DNA of 64,000 nucleotides from Isoetes taiwanensis (GCA_021234155.1 JAJEKV010000017.1:17124372-17188371), one strand, 5' to 3'; numbered from the stretch's first letter, positions 32,150-43,934 are shown. Notes: generated from the sequence alone by a model not told the origin. Translations and numbers: made by a program.

Positions 32150-32948
32150 CATGTTTGCGGATGTGTTTGCAGATGTTAAAACCGTGGCTAACAAAGGATG
32201 CGGACAACAAAAAAGTTTTTTTTTTCCCTCAACGCCTTTTCTGTTCACGTTTGTTCTGCCGGCCGCCTGGCGATGCCAAATCGATGTGTTTTTGAGGCTG
32301 GAGAGTGATCGAAAATGCTCGGCCCTCAGATGAAGATTTCGGCAAATGCAGCAGGTATTTGGGTCGGACTTGAGTGGTTTTTCGGATCATTTGTGATGGT
32401 TTAGGGCAGTAGGAACATTCTTAAGTTTTAGGTAAGTTTAGGCTGTTATTTTCTATCCTGGCATTCTCGGCATCCAGCCTCTCTGTTTCTTCCCTTTCGA
32501 ATTGAATTGCAGTAGCCATTCTCGGCATCCAGCAAGTGTGCTGCAACAAAACCAGGTTTTGCATTGCAGGTTTCTAATGCTCACAAAATTTCCCCATCTG
32601 CAGCTGCTCTGCAGGCTTCTCTTTTTTTCCTTTTTGACTTGAATGCAGACCTCTATGTCTCTTCCCTTCTGAATTGAATTGCAGCAGAATTCGGTCTCTT
32701 CTCTGTTTCTTCCTTCCTTTGAATTGCAGGCCTATGCTACTCTATTGGATTCTGCCCTCTATGCCAACTTATATTGACTTGATCTATCCATATTTCTTTC
32801 TATTAGTATGTTTAATGCTGCTGCTATAGATTAAAGGTGGTGTTTTTATAGAAATTTAAATTTTCAGATGCATTTTCCCACATCTAAAACAATAGATGCT
32901 TCAATGCTTTAGATGCTCCGTATCTGAAGCACTTATCAATAGCGACTT
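32150..32948 (+). other. region upstream of the PPR gene
   Basis: No supported exon. Several GTTTCTTCC/TTGAATTGCAG words recur (about 32,488-32,730), resembling repeated intron ends or pyrimidine tracts. It may contain the promoter and 5' untranslated region of the PPR gene. Confidence 0.4.
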
Positions 32949-34280
32949 ATGAACACTGCTATGGTGTTAAATATCATGTCTGGACACAGTCTAATGTATG
33001 GAGAGATCGATAAATGTGTGTCTGAAAGGTCGGACACTGTTTTAGCAAAACAGGATGAAATGGGAAGTAGGGATTTTAGTCCTTATTCTTCAATCATGTA
33101 TTATTGTGCCAAGGCCAAGCAAATTGCATTGGGCAAGAGGGTGCATGCACATATCATAGATAGAGGGCATGAACGGGACAAACTGCTGGGCAATCTTGTT
33201 ATAAACATGTATGGGAAGTGTGGAGATCTAAATACTGCGGCTCTAAAGTTTGGAACCATGCATAAAAGGAATGTATTTACTTGGACCATAATGATTGCCT
33301 GTTATATTGAACATGGTTATTTCAATGAGGCTCTTCATCTATTTGCACAAATGTTGGAAAGTGCTAAACCAAATGCCTATACATTGAGTACTGTCCTTGG
33401 AGCATGTCTAGGTGGGGACTCTTTATCAAACGGCAAGCTCATTCATAGCCTGATATTAAATTCAGGACTAGAAACTGATACCGTTGTAGGTACTGCACTT
33501 GTCAATGTGTATGGGAAATCTGGTGGTGTTCAAATTGCAGCTAGGCTGTTTGAGAATATTAAGTCTAAAAATGTTGTGTCCTGGACATCCATGGTTGTTA
33601 TTCTTGCTGAAAATGGATATGTAAAGGATGCTATTGCTGTCTTTGAAAACATGCAGTTGGCTGGTTTGGAGCCAAATAGAGTCACCTATGTAAGCATTCT
33701 GGATGCATGTAAAAGTCTCTCTGCTTTAAGTTTAGGCAGGGTGGTTCATTTCCATATTTCTAATATTGGGCTTGAGAAGGATGTTATGGTAAATGCTGCT
33801 CTTGTGAATATGTACGGGAAGTGTGGAAGCCTCAGGGATGCTAGGAGGGTCTTTAGCAACATCCACAGACCAGATATCGTTTTGTCAACTACAATGATTG
33901 CAGCATTCGCTGAAAATGGCCATAGTGAGGACGCTTTCTCTGTTCTCCAGGAGATGATGCAACAAGAGGCAAAGCCCAATGAACTCACCCTCACAAATAT
34001 TCTTTTTGCATGCAGCCATGGAGGTATGTTAGATAAGGGCTGCCACTGGTTCCTTTCAGCAAATATGGATTTTAGTATAACCCCAAGGATATCTCACTAT
34101 GGTTGCATGGCTGATCTTCTTGGACGAATGGGACTATTGGATGTTTTACATGATTACATTTGTAGCATGCCAATCCTGGCAGATCTTGTTGTATGGAGAG
34201 CATTTCTTGCAGCTTGTGACCATGTTGGTATTAAGAATGGATATGTTTCACAGGGCATTTCACATGGTATTGTTAGCTAG
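32949..34280 (+). CDS. PLS-class pentatricopeptide repeat protein, C-terminally truncated
   Basis: 443 residues in one uninterrupted frame. PPR proteins bind organelle RNA in a sequence-specific way and act in editing, splicing or stability. Repeats run from about residue 43 (FSPYSSIMYYCAKAKQ) to the end. Diagnostic words are GKRVHAHII, LVINMYGKCGDLNTA, NVFTWTIMI, ALVNVYGKSGGVQIA, NVVSWTSMV, ALVNMYGKCGSLRDA and the C-terminal ISHYGCMADLLGRMG. The frame stops soon after WRAFLAACDHVG, where the E domain should begin, so the E/E+/DYW end needed for RNA editing is absent. No intron is seen, as usual for the family. An N-terminal organelle signal is not obvious. It may be a truncated or young pseudogene. 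Confidence 0.85.
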   Translation: MNTAMVLNIMSGHSLMYGEIDKCVSERSDTVLAKQDEMGSRDFSPYSSIMYYCAKAKQIALGKRVHAHIIDRGHERDKLLGNLVINMYGKCGDLNTAALKFGTMHKRNVFTWTIMIACYIEHGYFNEALHLFAQMLESAKPNAYTLSTVLGACLGGDSLSNGKLIHSLILNSGLETDTVVGTALVNVYGKSGGVQIAARLFENIKSKNVVSWTSMVVILAENGYVKDAIAVFENMQLAGLEPNRVTYVSILDACKSLSALSLGRVVHFHISNIGLEKDVMVNAALVNMYGKCGSLRDARRVFSNIHRPDIVLSTTMIAAFAENGHSEDAFSVLQEMMQQEAKPNELTLTNILFACSHGGMLDKGCHWFLSANMDFSITPRISHYGCMADLLGRMGLLDVLHDYICSMPILADLVVWRAFLAACDHVGIKNGYVSQGISHGIVS

Positions 34281-36770
34281 AGATATCACTAAATTTTGGA
34301 GGATAAATGTGTTGAGAATAACACGTGCCAAGAAGGCAGTTATGGGCCTTCATTTTGAGGGTAGTTTTGGAATACTTGCAAATTTGAGGGGTATATTTGA
34401 AATTTCTCATTTTTTATTATTTGTGTCATATATTAAGCCACATTCAAATAGAATGGTGAATTTTATTGTAGTGTTTTCTTCATATGACTCAGACATTTGA
34501 CCTCGCATTAAAACCAAGCTTTCAATAAATAGAACCATCTCTAAGGGTCCAATAGAAATAAATAGTCTATCTAATAGCAAACATATTCACGCAGTGTGCT
34601 CAGTAGCATTCATCAAAAAAGCTTGTGTCTGAATCACCCTTTCTCAGAGAACAACGTTCACCATACTTGTAATCCAGAAAGTAGCTATCCTACATTCCAA
34701 CAGCTTGTGTACATGATGAAGACTTGATTTCTCGAATTTGTACTACAAACAAAGAAAAGAGCATATTATTAACACGACAAATTCACTATCAAAACTGATA
34801 CAATTGCATTCTTATTTAGATGTTTCTTGTGTTCATGACATATATATAACTTTCTAGTGTTAGTAAGCTATACAAAGTTACTAGTATCTTGGATGTTTGG
34901 AAACGTCTAAGAGTAGAAAGAACAATATTGGTTGTTCACATGGTTGAGTTTGAGACGTATAGGTATGGAAATGTTGATTTTGAAGACTTTCTAAATTTGT
35001 TGATATAGGCTATATCGCATGTATATCATTGGGAATGACTGTCTTGTTTGTTCCTCTTTTCCTTCTTCTCGTTAGCATATACTATGGAGGATATATGATT
35101 TCAAAACTTTTGTGATTCTCGTGTGCAGGGCATATTAGAGATTTTCCTACATACTTCAAGTTCAAAGGGCATGGTGAGGTTGCCAAAGATTTTCGGGATT
35201 GACCTTTGCAATAACGACTCTAAGAATGCCTGTCCTCCTACATCGACATTTATCAATCAAAATATTAGATCGGGACATTCTGTGTCCGTTTATCCGGTGT
35301 AGTAGACGATTGATATTTCGTGCTTAAATATAAGGGCATACGCCTCATTTATTCTGAAGGCTTACCTTTTATGGTTAAAGATGAGAACATTGTGCGGAGT
35401 GGCTATAGCTCTCAAACCGCCAAGATTTACAAGAATTGCCTAATCACGAACCCCGAAATTGCACTTTAATTCGTTCATGTAGACATTTTTTCCTGTCTCG
35501 AGTAAAAGTACAAGCATACACCTACATTATATCTTATGATTTAATGAGTTTCTAAAATTTGAATTTCGACTCTATGAACCTACAGGGATTCTCGTTTCTA
35601 ATAGCAAAAGGAGCCTTAAAGATTTGATATATGTACTTGCCAAGCGCTATGAACATCTTCCCAACATGCTCCTCCTTAGTGGGGAACTAGGAGCCATCAA
35701 CTTACCAACAAAGTAGTATACTGAGTTGGTCACGCACAATGTTGGATCAACACATCGTGTATCCCGATCCGCTTGAGACACGCAACCATATTGATTCTAC
35801 TTAAGATTCCTTAATTACATTGCATCCCGGACAATCACATACTTGATGCCATCTCTAAATGATATAATCCTCTAACTACGGCAAGAGCTTTATCTCAATA
35901 AGGAAAATTGGTAAGATGAGAAGGTTGCATAAGCTTTGCTACACCCATCCGATTAGTGTGTTTGGTTGAAAGAGATTTTTTTTTTTTTTGGGAAGATGCG
36001 ACTCTTGACTATGTATCCCTTTCCATTTCCCATGACATTTAATGTCCCTGAAACACTCTTTTGGGAGAAATTCAAGCATGTCTTGTTGGTTAATGTTTCT
36101 TTTCTAGGACGCAATACTCATCCCTTACCACTTTGCTTCAAAAGTTGTCGCTGCTCACCAATTTGTTCACCGTGTATGTCCCCGTGGGTCTACTTCTAGG
36201 ACCTGAATATTCATCGCTAGTATTCTTAAAAGCACATACTTGACAAGAGTAATGATGATATCAAATAAGAGATCTAATGCACATGCAACAAAATAAAATA
36301 AACTAAAAATAATCTCATAGTCTGTTAGAGGATGATTTATGCTACTTAATTGACACTGGTCCAAATATATGCTCAATTTGGAATGATGGATATGTGCTCT
36401 TGGACGAAACATTGTTTCTTTAAGTCCAAGTTCAAAAAGATAACTGTCTTTAAAACTGCAAGCAAACATACTACATTGTTGCATCACTTTATTGAGTTTT
36501 CTACGGCAAGTTCCACTGTAGGCTAATATTTATAAGAGGAAGTTAGTTTTTTAGGGCTGGTTTATGCAAGTGAAGTGTTTGAGCATTTAGGGCTGTTTGA
36601 GCATTGACTTGTAACAGCTGCATTGCTATTCATAGTATCCTAACTTGAGAATTGCAATGCAATGAGCAGCAGCAAATACCGATCCTTCTTACACTTTCAA
36701 TGAAGGATTCATATACTTAATTGAATGATTTATGAAACTGCATCTAATATCAATTACTATTGGATTCTTG
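34281..36770. other. intergenic, no gene recognised
   Basis: AT-rich. One frame near 35,330-35,465 reads RLIYSEGLPFMVKDENIV but has no recognisable family. A T12 run occurs at about 35,974. Nothing is supported as a gene. Confidence 0.4.
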
Positions 36771-36774
36771 TATC

Positions 36775-36975
36775 GAGTTGTGGCGGTCCCTTCTTGCTGC
36801 TTGCAAAGTTCACAACAGTCTCAAACTAGCTGAACTTATAATAGAGCAATTTGTACAGTCAGGATCATTTGATTCTGTAGCATTTACCTTATTGTCGAAC
36901 ATATATGCTGCTCGAAAATTGTGACATGTTGCAGAAAGACTCAAAATCATGAACCAAGTATATTCAGCAACAGAT
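36775..36975 (+). pseudogene. PPR E-domain fragment
   Basis: The frame reads WRSLLAACKVHNSLKLAEL and FTLLSNIYAARKL, then a stop and HVAERLKIMN. These are the signature of the E motif that follows the last PPR repeat. It lies 2.5 kb downstream of the truncated PPR gene, in the same orientation. It could be that gene's displaced C-terminus or an independent copy; both contain the WR..LAAC word, which favours an independent copy. Confidence 0.7.
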
Positions 36976-37584
36976 TGCATGATGCGAGATCAATCTTAAT
37001 TGTATAATTAGGTTTAGGTTTTGTATAATTTTACCATCAAACTTTGATGGTAAAATTAGGTATAATAACATTTATTTATGAGTTAGAAAAAGAGTTTGTT
37101 CTTGGGACACCACAGCAATCAAACATCCTGCGTTCTCCTCATGTGACGGTGCTCTGTTGTCGATGCTGCATTTACCAAAGATGCTATATCTTTTGCTAAC
37201 GTAGTAAGGTTGCTCCTTAGCTAGTGCAACAAGATTACATATGCCGAAAGGCTCATTCTGGATAATGCTGGTCAGATTATTTCACTACGTCTTGAACAAA
37301 AGGATAATTGATATGGTTACACTCTTGTTCAATCAAAGATCGTTTTCTTTCAAGTAGGGGGAAAATGATTTATGCATTAGTGGAACCAGCTCACTCATAT
37401 TCTTGACCCCAACACACTTTTTGACGAAGTTCAACCCAACTGTACTTGCAGCACAAACTTGCAAGATTCTTGGTGTGTCGCAGCCTTAAGAGTATAATAC
37501 CACCACTAGTTCCGTCTTCTTGATTCAAATCCAAAGTAGGAATACAAAACCCGGTGATGTTTCCATAGCCCATAGGTTCCCAGA

Positions 37585-37615
37585 AGAATCGCAAACCTCT
37601 GCTCTGATACCACTT
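37585..37615 (-). other. LTR-retrotransposon primer-binding-site remnant
   Basis: On the minus strand AAGTGGTATCAGAGCAGAGG matches the initiator-Met tRNA primer site of plant LTR elements. No LTR pair or coding domain can be tied to it; the 113-residue minus-strand frame across it matches nothing known to me. Confidence 0.45.
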
Positions 37616-37879
37616 GATACGATTCAAATCATAATGGGGTCTAAATAACAGCATCACAAAAGCAGGACTTTCATTCTTTAAAGTAGAAAACAATTGCTTA
37701 CTCTGTTTTGTAGAGCTGGACAAAGGCCCCATGTTTCCTCTGCAAACTTATCAAGAGCATACCCTTCAACATACAGCGTGTTGGGGATGGGCCAATAGAA
37801 CAGGCAGTTACTAAGAACGACTACAAGATTACAGAAAGAGCATAATGTGCAGATAAGAAATTACTGGTTGCCCATTTAT

Positions 37880-38400
37880 CAAATCATTCAGATCAGAGCT
37901 GTTTTGGTCAGCAATGAAGTCCTGTCTTCAAATAGAAGTCCTGTTCAGTTCTGGCTATGAATATAGTCAAAGCTTAAGAGAAATGTTTGAGAGCTGACTG
38001 CCCAGAAATAATGCTTTTATGTCTTGCAGGGGGCTGTTGACGCCCACGAAATCGGTATCACACCTGCGCCCGCCAACGAGCTGCCACATCAGGAATTTCT
38101 AGTAGACGATGAAGTAATGGATGGACCCTAAAATCATCTCCTGCAGCTCCGCTTCTGTTCTGGTATCGTTCAAATCCCTGAAAATCACCACGGAATAGTT
38201 GTTTGCCTCTAAATCAACTCTGTTTCCTCTTCAAGCAACGATTTCGGGGCGGTTCAACAATAATTTTGGGCCAGTTCGGCTCGATTTTTAGGTTGATCCA
38301 ATTTGGATTTTCATTGCAAGTTCCTTTCGCAAATTTTGAGCCAGTTCAGCTCGATTTTAGGTTGATTCAGTTCGGATGATTGCTGCATCATTGCAAGTTC
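37880..38400. repeat. dispersed repeat C, copy 2
   Basis: Collinear with 18,890-19,640, same orientation. It contains an internal duplication: the GGTTGATYCARTTYGGAT and GCAAGTTCCTTT words recur at about 38,290-38,330 and 38,350-38,405. Confidence 0.6.
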
Positions 38401-38430
38401 CTTTTGCAAATGTGGCCCCATTCCGCGCGA

Positions 38431-38582
38431 GTCCGCTTCTGCCATAGCTGTCGAGATGGCTAGATTTAATCCTGTGGGACCCTAGCTTTTTTAGCCTTTG
38501 AAATGGCCTCATCTTGCCCAGAGATGAGGGTTCACAGAAATGGGCCACGCATTTCCAGCCTACCAGGGCCTCTGCATTGTCC
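38431..38582. promoter_or_regulatory. duplicated head-to-head upstream region, copy 2
   Basis: Counterpart of 31,987-32,149. On the minus strand the MAEA start codon remains, but it leads into repeat C rather than a DnaJ-type gene. On the plus strand it reads into the DUF1499 gene. Confidence 0.65.
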
Positions 38583-39712
38583 ACATACCTAAGTTGCGAG
38601 CTTTCAGTAAGTGCAACAGAGTTGGTACTCCACACTTGAGCAAAATATACTCTCAGTTGTCATGTAGAAAGGAATTTGCTGCATTGCCTGTTCATGTTGC
38701 TGCCATAGCCTGTTTATTTCTTTCTTCTGGTGAGCCTTTATATGCCATCGATTCTACTCCGACTCCTTATGGTCGCTCTATAACGGATCCATTGAGCACT
38801 GGCTTGTTGGATGGGTGTAATTTCTATCCTCTTCCCAGAATTGACATCATGTTAAGAAATTGATTGAATACAACCTTGTATTGTTTTTGGTGCTCTTATG
38901 AATGTCTAGATGTGATAGCTAATCAGCTTATTAGAATTTTGTGGTATTGCAGGAGAATTCGTCCATGTCCTTCTGATATAAATCCAAACTGTGTCTCTAC
39001 TTCATCAAAATATGCAGGCTATGCAATACCATGGCTACTTTATGGAGAAACTCAAGCTTCTGCCACCAAGGTACTGAAGAAGTCTTGTTTTCTCTTTTTA
39101 TGATATAGTTACTGAAAAAAATTACAGAAAATCGAGGAGGCAATACTATCTCTAGAGAAGAATCCAAAAATTTTGAAACTTGAACCAACACGAGGAGGTA
39201 TGTACATGTGTTACTAGTAGCTGAAATAATAAATGAGACCCTTAGTCTTTTCCTAATCATGCTTCTGAATTGATTGATTAGAAAAATGTGGAAAAAAGAA
39301 AGGCCTTATTTTAGATAACAATTACTGAAGTCTTTGACCAGCTAAAGAAGATTATAAGGTGCTGCAGATGGCTTCTTAGTATGAAGTAGTCAAATTTGTG
39401 CAAGAACCTTGATGCTTTAACATCTCTTCTTAAAATGGACAGAAAACATACATACCTAGGTTTTTAACACTATGCTATCCAGGTAACTATTTAGTTGCTG
39501 AAGTGGATGGACTTTTTGGTCGAGATGTGTTAGAGTTCTTGATTGGTGAAAATATGGTCACATATAGATCGATGGCCAAAAAGGTTATGTACTTCTATCC
39601 ATTTACAACACCACTAAGTGATTTGGGGAGACAACAAAAAAGAATACAAGACTTACAGGATGAGCTTGGCTGGGGGGCTCCAAGCTTTGAGTCTTTTGAC
39701 TTTGATCCTTAA
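38540..39712 (+). CDS. DUF1499 domain protein, probably chloroplast thylakoid lumen, four exons
   Basis: The spliced protein is 230 residues from exons 38540-38814, 38953-39070, 39128-39197 and 39483-39712, with GT/AG borders and consistent phase throughout. The N-terminal part is basic (KLRAFSKCNRVG, LSCRKEF) and is followed by a hydrophobic AAIACLFLSSGEPLYA segment, which looks like a two-step thylakoid-lumen signal. The mature domain shows RIRPCPSDINPNCVSTSS, a KIEEAILSLEKNPKI segment, AEVDGLFGRDVLEFLI, TYRSMAKKVMYFYPF and RIQDLQDELGW, the DUF1499 consensus in order. The biochemical role of the family is unknown. The start codon is chosen as the first in-frame ATG after the conserved upstream block; the ATG at 38,502 runs into a stop. 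Probably a live host gene. Confidence 0.85.
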
Positions 39713-40282
39713 AATTGTGAACAATTCATTGAGGTCATGCCTTTGAACAAATGCCTTGTTAATGCTAAGTTTGTGCATCTGCTATAGAAGAACGAACACG
39801 TTTTAAACAACCGCAACTCAAGTTGTGTTTTTTTTGTTTTTTGTTTTGAAGGATAGAGAGAAGTTCAATATTATATGATGAACATAAAATACAATGCTTT
39901 ACACTAAGGGGACCAGGGTATGGTCGCCGCCTATCGCGACTTGCCCACGTTGGCGGGATCAGGGGTCCTGCCAGCATGTTGCGAGGCCCCCACATACTGC
40001 GCAACGTAGAGATGCCATGCAACGTATGCAGGGCCTTGACACTGCGCAGGACATAAGTTCCTATTGCAACATGTCATCTGTGTCGATGGTTATGGCGCAT
40101 TCGGCAAGGCCTTCCAAACCCATCTGATGCCCTTTTGCTAAAGATAGCATGTTCGGTAAAGCCCACCCATTTCATCGAGGTAGGGGCAATTCAATGCATT
40201 CTACTTCGAATTGGCAGGCAGATTGATCTACTCTTTTCCAAATGGAGTGGATTGATAGTTCAAAATGTTTTGAATCCCAATT
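39713..40282. other. intergenic, no gene recognised
   Basis: Contains a GC-richer patch (39,900-40,110) without a supported frame. CATGCAACGTATGCAGGGCC and related words hint at an old duplication. Confidence 0.35.
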
Positions 40283-41317
40283 GTGCTCTATAACACCATA
40301 TCAGGAGCTTCTACTGCTTCAACCAGCCCGATGGCGCAGACCAGATTGAACAGGGTGCATGGCAATGTCACGCCAATCCGAAAACCTGCCAATACCAAAA
40401 AGGTTAGGGCAAAGCGGGTGAGGAAGAGAAGGACGGATCAAACTCCCAACAATACCATGGCAGGACAACCTTCAACATCCAAGAGAGGCCAATGGAGGGA
40501 ACAACAGATGGAGAACATCCTGGAAAAGGTTAGTGAATATGGCATTTCAATTAGAGAGGCCTCTAGGAGATCCGGTATACCTGAGTCTACCATACCTGAT
40601 TGGCAATATGGGAGAATTACCCATAAACAAAAGAAGCATCCTCACGTTCTCACTCCCAAGCAGGAAGAAGAACTAGTTGCCTGGGCTCTTGCAAGAGCAA
40701 ACTCGGGTATGGGGGTTACTCTAAATGCAGTCAAGGCAAAGGCAACCCAAATGGCAAATGCTGGGGACATAAGCACATCAGATGATATGCCAAGCAATAA
40801 GTGGTGGAAACTCTTCAAGCAGAGGCATCCTAACACAACTTTGAGGAGTGCTCAGACATTGGAGAGGGCAAGGGCACTTGTCATGAATCATCCAAACTTG
40901 GACATGTTCTACAATGGTCTCAAGGCCATCTATGATGAGTTTGATTTTCCACCATCCAGGAAGTTGGGAGAAGGAGAGGTATGGGTCCTGACATGGCAGG
41001 TTTGGTTCACATTAGCTCAACTGCTTTCTGTGAGAAGCTCAGGGTTGAGAAAGGCATGAGGGCACAGGCTGAACTCGAGAAAAGTGAGTGGTTGAAGGCT
41101 AAGAAAAATTGAGGCAGCTAGGAAGAGGGCATTGAGAGAAGAAGAGAAGAAGAGGGCCCAAGCTAGGAGGGAAGAAAGAGACAGCAGGAAAAGAGTCAAG
41201 GCTCAATTTGAGCTTGGGACCAAGAGGTTCAGAGAATTCATGTGTTCACATGGCCAGTCAAGAGTGGCATCCATCTTCAGCACTCAAAGGCCCACAGATA
41301 TGCATAGAAAAAATTAG
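40283..41317 (+). pseudogene. pogo/CENP-B-like transposase with catalytic core deleted
   Basis: The N-terminal half (40,283-41,059) is open. It has a basic leader (KKVRAKRVRKRR), a Psq-type helix-turn-helix (YGISIREASRRSGIPESTI), a CENP-B-type second domain (LTPKQEEELVAWALARAN, KWWKLFKQRHPN) and NLDMFYNGLKAIYDEFDFP, which normally runs into the first catalytic Asp of the DDE nuclease. At GEGEVWVL the frame leaves the family. A C-terminal tail follows in another frame (about 41,040-41,317): MRAQAELEKSEWLKAKK, ALREEEKKRAQARREE and FRELG-like FELGTKRFREF. The whole DDE region of roughly 200 residues is missing. DNA binding may remain, transposition cannot. Confidence 0.75.
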
Positions 41318-42087
41318 TGGCTATTAATAGCTAAATGGCAATTTTTTAGGGGATCTAGGCAATTTTTGCGACAAATTTTATGAAGGGAGATTTTATTTAA
41401 AAAAATAAAAAATAGCCATAGTTAAAACAAGTATTCCATTATTTTTTTAGGATTAGCCAAACTATTTTTGCCATTTTTCTTAAAGAAAAAGGGATTAGCC
41501 TTTCTTTATATTACAATATTTAAATGTTAAATCATTAATAGCCAAACAAAATGAATTCTTATTAAAGATTTTTACACATCCCCACCTACCATCATTAGTG
41601 ATAGTAGTTTTCAAACTATGAATTTCTGCTACATATCCACTAGATGGCCAATATCCATCTAGATGCCTGAAATAACATCTTCCTTCAAGGGTTAAATATA
41701 AGTGCAATTGATCGCCATATCTAGAAGGGTGTGATTACATTAAACATAGTTTCGATTTTGGATGTTATAAGCTATGTTTTGAGCATCTATTAAAGCTTTT
41801 TCATATTATCTTATGTTCCTTGATTGCCGATTATTATTTGTAATTGTAGTACAATATGCCTAAAGCTACTGAATTTACATTTTTTTATTTTTCTAGATAG
41901 AAAAGATAGGCAATTGAAAGTTTAAAGCAATATTTAATTCAAAAGTTTCGCCAAGGTTAAATACATATAAATGTAATGATAATACTAACTTTCGCCAAAT
42001 ATATATCATAAATTACTGTAAGATTTTGAAAAATAGCCAAAGCATTTTTTATAAAAAAATATATAGTATGCTTGATTTTTCCCTGCA
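41318..42087. other. AT-rich gap, possibly an intron
   Basis: No coding sequence. It ends with TTTTTCCCTGCAG, a good acceptor, followed by an open stretch, so it may be the last intron of the pogo-like gene. Confidence 0.4.
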
Positions 42088-42255
42088 GATATGGAAGCCA
42101 AGAAGAGAAGAATGGAGTTTCTGAACAGAAGGAGGGTGAGATTGGGCAAAAGGATTGTTTGTGAAGGTGCTACTCAACCACAGGATGGTGCTAATGAATT
42201 GGACTATGTGCCTTCTAGTCCACCCCAATTAGCATTGGTGGTCACATACCTGTAG
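42088..42255 (+). other. possible terminal exon of the pogo-like gene
   Basis: After a CCCTGCAG acceptor an open frame reads DMEAKKRRMEFLNRRRVRLG, an acidic/Gln stretch and YVPSSPPQLALVV before a stop. It is basic, then proline-rich. I do not recognise it. The same orientation and the good acceptor favour linkage to the upstream gene. Confidence 0.35.
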
Positions 42256-42779
42256 TCAGGCCCATCCCCAACAGGGTCGACAACATTGCATCTCCTTGCA
42301 CAAGATGAGACTTGTCATCACATGCTCAGCCTTACCTCCATAGCCTCGATCTGTAGCACACGAGAAGTACATATACCTATCTAAAATTCAGTGCGAAATA
42401 TATGCATATCATGATTCATGGCATAATATTCCACGTTGTTCCCCAATGCACAACATGCATATGCATATCCAAAAGTCAGCTAGTAGCATTGATACATATA
42501 TGGTCCTAAATAGGTGTGGGCTAGTATCAAATGGTATGTCATATTCAAAAGTCAGCTGATAGCATCAATACCACTTGGTTCAGGAGTTTTTAGAGCATAA
42601 TCGAAAGTTTCTTGATAGATCGAGCTACATATTTCCTCTCTGATTCTATAGAGATCAGTATTTTTAGCAGGAACATTTCCTTCTTGTTTTTTCTAACTGT
42701 GTTGTGAATTATGAAATCCACACGGTAGGTTAGGGTTCTGGGGAATTTCCTAAACTAAGCCAGGTATCAAAAATAGTTT
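42256..42779. other. intergenic, no gene recognised
   Basis: Contains two copies of CATATNCAAAAGTCAGCTRRTAGCATNRATAC (about 42,465 and 42,540), a short local duplication. Otherwise nothing. Confidence 0.4.
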
Positions 42780-43240
42780 TAGGAGTTATGGGAATTTTGC
42801 CTTCTCAAAGAATGCCATCTCCACATGCCCTTTTAGCACTAATCCTAAAAGGTCATGTAAAAGGAACAAAAGGGGAAACCCTAAACCTTTTCCTTGAAGA
42901 CTTCCGGCCAAGCCAAGCTGCTATTTCGCATTGCCAAATGCCGCCAAACCGCTTTACACAACAGATCCTCAAGATTCGGTCGTCCTTTGCCTTCAACAGA
43001 AGCATGGATGCATTTAAAGGAGCTGGAGCAAGTCAAGGTTCAGGTAAATCGAAATTCTGTTGTGCAATGCCGACTTTTAGTTCGGGAATGAGATGGTTTA
43101 GCATGTTAGATTAGCTTAGAGGCCTTATAGACTCCGAGATCACAAGCCCTAACAAAGGAACCTAACCATGTATGTTTAGGTAGATAAATTAGATGTTATT
43201 CTATCTTTCAGTTCTGTGATGATGATGTTCTATTCTAGTG
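42780..43240 (+). repeat. LTR fragment related to the 56.2-57.7 kb LTR
   Basis: Shares with 56,340-56,770 a 40-nt open segment (43,004-43,043) that encodes MDAFKGAGASQGSG and ends at CAG/GTAAATC, and downstream AAAGGAACCTAACC...GATGTTATTCTATCTTT.AGTTCTGTGATGATG. Probably part of a solo or truncated LTR on the plus strand. Confidence 0.6.
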
Positions 43241-43790
43241 TTGTGTCTAACTTTTTTCTAGTCTTAGGAGATGTAAAATTTTTAGCAAATATTTCTCAAA
43301 CAAGGGTAACAAATTTGGCGAAAGTTCAACCAATCTCCAAAAATTTTGTAGTTCATGAGGCGAATCTTTATAAAAGGCTAATATTCATAGCAAGTGCTTC
43401 AAGTGATTGTTGAAACAAACGTTTTGTAAGCGCACTAACCTAAACACAAGCACAAAAATGGCTTTATCAATCTAATTACGATAGTCTATAGGGAGATTTT
43501 CTTTTCAACACAAAAGGCACATTGTTGCAACCTTAGTAAATGCCAAGAAAAAACTTTGGGATGTCCATTATTTAGATGTTGTGCTATAAGTCTATGTGTA
43601 TAAGATCACTATTTACCTAAAACATGCCTTATTCAATGAATTGCAAGGCATCAATGCTAGTAGGAACAATTGAGATTATTACGAACCTAGGGTCATGCTC
43701 ACGACAAGTCGACAAAACATAGTGGGGTGCATGTTGGATTATGAGTCATGAGCCTTAAATAAAACATGAGGGCAACCAGTATAATGAATT

Positions 43791-43875
43791 CGATATACCA
43801 ATATATAAAGTATATCAAATTTGACATACCAGTATATAAAGTATATCGAATTTGATATACCAATATATAGAGTAC
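43791..43875 (+). repeat. 31-bp minisatellite, about 2.7 units
   Basis: GAYATACCARTATATAAAGTATATCRAATTT units head to tail with one or two differences each. Non-coding. Confidence 0.8.
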
Positions 43876-43934
43876 TAGAAAAGGTGCCCAGCGTTGCTGG
43901 GTTTTTCGTTGGATATATGTCCAAAGGCTTATAA

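Noticed and set aside
37391-37732. 113-residue minus-strand frame as a gene
   Set aside because: It runs across an LTR primer-binding-site remnant and shows no recognisable domain.
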